This document shows, piece after piece, positions 59,130-64,000 of a DNA stretch of 64,000 nucleotides. Each line of letters begins with the position of its first letter. Positions within the stretch are counted from its first letter, which is position 1. Source of the DNA: Macrotis lagotis (lineage: Eukaryota > Chordata > Mammalia > Peramelemorphia > Peramelidae); assembly GCF_037893015.1 (NCBI RefSeq), contig NC_133661.1, positions 188,802,491 to 188,866,490 of the forward strand. The letters are read 5' to 3'. The translations under genes and the position numbers were made by a program. Below the pieces are notes generated by a model. It saw nothing but the letters and a program-made list of their open reading frames with translations, searched no databases and was not told the DNA's origin.

Positions 59130-60059
59130 ATGAATATCATGAATAAATACACAATTTCTGAATTTCTTTTGCTAGGTCTTTCTGGATCATGGGAACTTCA
59201 GGTTTTCTATTTTCTCTTCTTTTTCATGCTCTATGGCACCACTGTCATAGTCAACCTCCTAATTATGGTCACTGTGATATTTAGTTCCCATCTGAACTCT
59301 CCAATGTACTTCCTCCTTGGCAACCTCTCCTTTTTTGACATGTGCCTCTCTACTGTCACTACACCTAAGATGATTGCAGACTTGCTCAGTGAAGAAAGAT
59401 CTATCTCCTTCTGGGGATGTTTGGCTCAAATGTTCTTCATGCATGTATTTGGTGGCAGTGAGGCAACTCTCCTCATTGCCATGGCCTTTGACAGATATGT
59501 TGCTAAATGCAAACCTCTTCATTAAACATCTATCATGATTCAGCACATGCTCTATGGGTTTGTGCTATTCTCGTGGACAATTGGCTTTATTCACACTATG
59601 AGTTAAATGGTTCTAACTGTAAATTTGCCCTTCTGTGGACCCAATGTAGTGGACATTCTTTTCTATGACCTTCCCTTAGTGATCAAACTTGCCTGTAAGG
59701 ACACCTACATCCTGGAACTCTTTGTTATTGCTGACAGTGGACTACTCTCACTGATTTGTTTCATTCTATTGCTTGTGTCTTACACAGTCATTCTGGTCAC
59801 CATTCAGCATAGATCTTCTGGGGGTTTTTCCAAAGCTACGTGTACATTGTCTGCTCACATCACTGTGGTGACTCTCTTCATTGGGCCATATATCTTCATT
59901 TATGCTTGGCCATTTAGCAACTTTTCAGGAAACAAAATAATCTCTATCTTTTATACTGTAACCACACCCTTACTAAGTCCCATTATTTATACTCTGAGGA
60001 ATTAAGAGATGAAAATGGCCATGAAAAAACTGAGGACTCAGAATATTAGCTCTAGATAG
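59130..60059 (+). pseudogene. OR pseudogene D: full-length family-4 olfactory receptor with three in-frame stops
   Basis: The 930 bp run from ATG to TAG keeps one frame throughout and aligns along its whole length with OR gene C, so there is no net length change. Three stops interrupt it: TAA at 59523-59525 (residue 132, tyrosine in gene C), TAA at 59604-59606 (residue 159, glutamine in gene C) and TAA at 60003-60005 (residue 292, lysine in gene C). Conserved residues are also lost: Gly41 is Val, the DRYVAIC motif reads DRYVAKC, loop-2 Cys179 is Tyr, KAxST reads KATCT and the NPxxY asparagine at 283 is serine. PMYF, Cys97 and IADSGLLSLICFILLL remain. It is a decayed copy, probably a former OR4K-like gene; read-through is unlikely with three stops. 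Confidence 0.95.
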
Positions 60060-60109
60060 ACCTATAGGAGGCTGATGACTTAAAATGTTTCCTTTTCATT
60101 GAATACAAA

Positions 60110-60112
<3 letters not shown>

Positions 60113-60160
<48 letters not shown>
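60113..60160. repeat. (TA)n microsatellite
   Basis: A TA run just downstream of the pseudogene. Confidence 0.95.
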
Positions 60161-60163
<3 letters not shown>

Positions 60164-60167
60164 ATTT

Positions 60168-60355
60168 ATTTCTCATAACAACACTGGGACCTAAGTGCTA
60201 TCATTATCTCCCTTTTTATAGTTAAAGAAGCTGGAGTAGAGAGCAGTTAGATGAGTTGCCCAAGATTTCACAATTAATAATGTCAAAGGTGAAATTTAAA
60301 CTTGGGTGTTTTTGACTTTAGACGCAGTGTTCTATCTTCTGTGTCACCTAGTTAT
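60168..60355 (-). repeat. MIR-family SINE
   Basis: Reversed MIR words: 'tctcataacaacactgggac', 'ttttatagttaaagaagctg', 'gagttgcccaagatttcaca' and 'gcagtgttctatcttctgtg'. Confidence 0.8.
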
Positions 60356-60859
60356 ATGTCTATTTGATAGATAGGCAAGCACACAAACAAACATATAGAT
60401 TAGATAGGCAGATAAATAGTGTATGTTTCATATATATATATCACTATTTTGATATAAGGAATTCCACGTTCATAACTTTCTCTACTAATGCAGTCTTGTT
60501 TTATTCTCTGAAACCTAAAATCTTGAATTTCTTGAACAATTGAGAGATGAAGAGACCTGTCCTGTGTTGACATAATCAGTCCATACAATGCTTAAACTTA
60601 GGCCTTTAAAACCTATTATCCACTTTACCAAATTGCTTCTCATCACTTACTCAAAAATAAATTTATCCTTTTTTATGAATGTGATTCATACAAATAAAAT
60701 GAAAAAAGTGAATTATATCTTACACCTTCACTTCAGTGTTATCAATACAAAAATGATAACTATCTAGAAAACAATTCTAAACCATGAATGAAATCATTCT
60801 ACTAGAATGATGTAATTTCAATTTTTAGACCTTCAGCATAATAATAAATTGAATTGAAG
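60356..60859. other. Unassigned intergenic sequence
   Basis: No gene or nameable repeat. Confidence 0.5.
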
Positions 60860-62033
60860 AGAGTAGTAGACTGGACACATGAATTAGACATAAAGGGTGA
60901 TATCATTGTTAAATTGGGACAGCATTTAATAGTTTACCTCTCTTGACTAAACAAGAAATGAAGAGTATTATGGCATGTAAAATGAATAATTATGATTACA
61001 TTAAATTAAAATATTTTGCAAAAGCAAAAGCAATATAATCAAGATTACAAGTTAAGCAGAAGCCTGGGAAAAAAAGCTGTAAAGGAAATTTCCCTGATAA
61101 AGGTCTCATTTCTCATATATTAAAAAAACTGAGTCAGGTTTAATAGGAAAAAAAGACATTCTCCAATTTATAAGTGGTCAAAGGATGTGAACAGATAGGT
61201 ATCAAATGAAGGAAGCAAAGCTATCATAAATATCTGAAAAAATCACTGTTGATTAGAGTAAAATCTTTTGAGATACCAGTTCACACTTAACAGATTGGCT
61301 CATGTGATAGCAAAGGAAAATTAAAAATTTTGAAGAGAATAAGGAAAAATTGGGACTATGATATACTGTTGGTGAAAATGTAAACTAATCTAAATATTCT
61401 GCAGAGCAATATGGAATTTTGACAAAAGACCATAAAACTACACATATCCTCTACTACAAAGTACCAATAATGGGTCTGTAAACTAAATAAATTATTAAAA
61501 GAAAAGAAAATAACTTAAATTATTAAAACATTTTAATTAATATTTTAGTTATTTTTGAATAATATCTTTTAATACCTTTTTTGTGGTAGCAAAAACTAGA
61601 AATTGAGAGGATACCCACCAATTGAAGAGTATATGAACAAGGTGTTATATATGACTGCTAGAGAATATGGTTTGTGTTATAAGATTTGGATATAAGAATA
61701 TTTCAGAAAAACCTGGAAAGACTATATGAACTGATGCAAAGTGAAGAAATCAAAATCAGAAGTGTACATAATAATAGCAATAGTATATGATGATTAACTG
61801 TGAATGATTTAGGTATTCTTATTACTACAATAATCTAAGACAATTCTGAAGACTAAAGATGAAATATTCAAGCTACCTCTAGAAAAACAACTGATGAAGT
61901 CAGAATGCAAATTGAAGAACTTTTTTTTGCTTCCCAAATTTTTGTTATGTTGTATATTTTGGGATATTTTTTAGTCTGTGTTTTCTTTTATAGGACTAAT
62001 ATGGAAATATGTGTTGTATGACTCCTTATGATC

Positions 62034-62076
<43 letters not shown>

Positions 62077-62190
62077 AATTGCTTACATTCTGAATGAAAA
62101 GAAGAGAGGAGATCTAGAATATTAAGCTTGAATTTTTAAAAACTCGATGTTAAATAAATGACATGTAATTAAAAAATAAAATACTGATAG
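60860..62190 (+). mobile_element. L1 LINE 3' fragment
   Basis: Starts in the C-terminal part of ORF2 ('gactggacacatgaattaga', 'gattacattaaattaaaata', 'ggtcaaaggatgtgaacaga') and continues through 'gcagagcaatatggaatttt' to the 3' UTR ('gaaaaacctggaaagactat', 'ctaatatggaaatatgtgtt'). A TA run (62037-62075) interrupts the UTR. It is 5'-truncated and heavily decayed. Confidence 0.8.
62037..62075. repeat. (TA)n microsatellite
   Basis: A TA run inside the L1 3' UTR. Confidence 0.95.
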
Positions 62191-62292
62191 GCAAAGTGAT
62201 AAAGATTCACATTCTGGTTTTACTACTTCTTGTATGACTTTGAGTATATTACTTGAAAATTGAACCTCAGTTGGTATCTATAAAATAGTACT

Positions 62293-62350
62293 TAAGGAAG
62301 GAGAATTTTCAGTTTTAAATCTAAGGAAGGAGAATTTTCAGTTTTAAATC
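62293..62350. repeat. Perfect tandem duplication, 29 bp unit
   Basis: The unit beginning taaggaaggagaattttcag occupies 62293-62321 and is repeated exactly at 62322-62350. Confidence 0.95.
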
Positions 62351-62623
62351 TATGACTCAAGTGTTAATTATAAAAATCTAAGATTTTGTAGGCCATTGCC
62401 TATGAAAAGCTAATCTCTTTTCAAGAACAACCAAAGCATTAGATTCCCTCCATAACATCAGGGAAGCTGATTCCATATTTTTAATAAATCCCATAGCTAT
62501 TTGGATTCCCAAGGCTATACCACATACATTAGGATTCAATCAATCAGCCAAAACAGCCTTTATTTCCATAAAAAAGGAAGGTATGTACAGCAGAGTGGAG
62601 ATAAGATATATGCCCATCTCATT

Positions 62624-62677
<54 letters not shown>

Positions 62678-62685
62678 CTTTCTTT

Positions 62686-62727
<42 letters not shown>
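62624..62727. repeat. (CT)n then (TA)n compound microsatellite
   Basis: A CT run (about 62624-62678) passes through 'ttctttataca' into a TA run ending near 62727. The overlapping serine/leucine-rich and tyrosine/isoleucine-rich frames here are translations of this repeat. Confidence 0.95.
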
Positions 62728-62728
<1 letters not shown>

Positions 62729-64000
62729 CTGTATTAGTGTTATGATGGAGGGTGATAATGATTGAGAAACAAAGATACTCAAGTACAACATGTTGATCTA
62801 GAATAGGTAGGTGGACAAAATTATTTTCATATAATTTGAGAAGATTATATGAAGAGTTGTATTCTAATTCATATATATCCACATGTCAGGGTTCACCTAC
62901 AGGCAAAAATCTCCACAAAGAATATAAAATATTAAGTGTTACTAGCACATATTCTTGTTTCTTATAATTTCCAAAAGGTGATATTTCATTTTATTTAACC
63001 TATAGCTTATAAAAATTTGAGTGAGAAAGGTTGTTTGTTGTATTGTAAAACATAATGTTGATTACACAGTGTATAAAACCTTTAAAATCCTACTGAATTC
63101 AATACATTATACTTTTAAAATATTTGATGCCAAATAATTATTTTAGTTAAATTTTTCCATTTTTTAAGCAATTAGCTATAGTCAAGAGCATCAATTAGCA
63201 AGTGATTTATAAGGTCAAGACAGCACAGTAAACCACCTGAGCAAAATTACTAAGGCAGAATAAACCAACAAACATAGGGAAAAAATTTAAAATAGTAAAA
63301 AGCAAAATCATTCTCGATCAGTGAATATTCAGAGAATAAAAAGACATCAACTTGGAGGTAGACCTAATAGGTAGGACTTCTTCAATAGCCAATGGAAAAT
63401 TATAGTAAAATTTGGAAGCTGTGAGTGAAATTTACATTGTCGTGCCTGAGAAAGATAATTTCATTAGTTACATAGAGAACATTGGGATGGAATTTCCAGG
63501 AATTACAATCAGCAAAATCACAAGCAGTTGCAGTAATTCAGTTATACAGAGCTAAATGAAGAAATGAAAAGGTAAGCTGGAATGCAGAATCAGTTGAAAA
63601 AGGAAGAAATAATAACAAGTGATGAATAATTGGTTATTGGGAACAAAAGAGAGGGAAAAATGAAGCTAACTACAAGTTTATGGGAGTGAAAGAAAAGTGA
63701 AAAGGGAAGAAATTAACAAATATTCTTATCATTAATAACCAATGCAGATGTTAGGAGAGAGCACTAAGTTTGTGGGGTTTTTTCTATTATTTTCCTAAAT
63801 AAGTAAATGTATATGGTTTCACCTCAATAGATTATCCCATTATTTGAAAAATGGTAACTATGAGGGAGCTTTTCTTCTCACTGACCCTAATTCCTTTTAG
63901 CAAAACTACTCTAACCCTCTTCCATATACGCACTTAAATAGTTGAGTAAAGCTACTATACCCCCTTGCCATTAATAATAATACTTAATATGCATTATAGA
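62728..64000. other. Unassigned intergenic sequence to window end
   Basis: AT-rich with no gene and no repeat that I can name. Confidence 0.5.

Noticed and set aside
62501-62882. Serine/leucine- and tyrosine/isoleucine-rich frames on both strands
   Set aside because: They translate the CT and TA compound microsatellite.

Overview
The window is about 64 kb of AT-rich vertebrate nuclear DNA. Its only protein-coding genes I can support are single-exon olfactory receptors (ORs). The repeats point to a marsupial: L1 copies of a type known from opossum and Australian marsupials, tRNA-headed SINEs (a short ~150 bp type, a long ~310 bp type and MAR1-like copies), and many worn MIR and L2 fragments. 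The short SINE resembles the WSINE1/WALLSI type described from Australian marsupials, so an australidelphian host is my inference. No species can be named from sequence alone.

Genes. Three intact OR frames lie at 8615-9547 (-), 32744-33682 (-) and 49699-50637 (+). A fourth OR at 59130-60059 (+) is a full-length pseudogene with three in-frame stops and several lost motif residues. A short OR relic (~80 bp) sits at 31127-31209 (+) and is not visible as an ORF. All match class II family 4, closest to OR4K-type proteins as I remember them. The window is therefore a segment of a family-4 OR cluster, probably equivalent to the OR4 part of the human 14q11.2 cluster (inference). The two left genes are transcribed leftward and the two right ones rightward. 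Each OR is thought to be expressed singly in olfactory neurons, so the genes do not form a pathway together.

Layout. 1-2.6 kb: small SINEs and an old interspersed repeat. 2.65-6.4 kb: an L1 on the minus strand whose parts are out of order. 7-8.1 kb: MIRs. 8.6-9.5 kb: OR gene A. 9.9-16.2 kb: SINE and MIR fragments, a short L1 tail with target-site duplication, and a ~110 bp repeat present twice in inverted orientation. 16.3-23.6 kb: a nearly full-length minus-strand L1 carrying two SINEs. 24.2-29.3 kb: MAR1, a 5'-half L1, an opposed L1 piece, microsatellites, SINEs and L2. 30-33.7 kb: a SINE with a perfect duplication, the OR relic, one L1 inside another, and OR gene B. 34-38 kb: mostly unassigned sequence and microsatellites. 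38-44.6 kb: L1 pieces, one of them long and on the plus strand. 45-49.6 kb: old repeats and unassigned sequence. 49.7-50.6 kb: OR gene C. 51-58.2 kb: many MIR, MAR1, L2 and other old repeats. 59.1-60.1 kb: OR pseudogene D. 60.9-62.2 kb: an L1 3' piece. The end is microsatellite and unassigned.

Short-SINE orientation is read from the tRNA-like head (A-box-like GTGGCGCAGTGG, B-box-like GGTTCAAATCC) and the A-rich end. I recognised no retroviral or LTR element, tRNA or rRNA gene, CRISPR array or non-OR host gene. I found no novel biological system here. The most notable items are the hidden OR relic, an extra codon in OR gene A, the inverted 110 bp repeat and the reordered L1. All identifications are from reading; none was checked by a database search.
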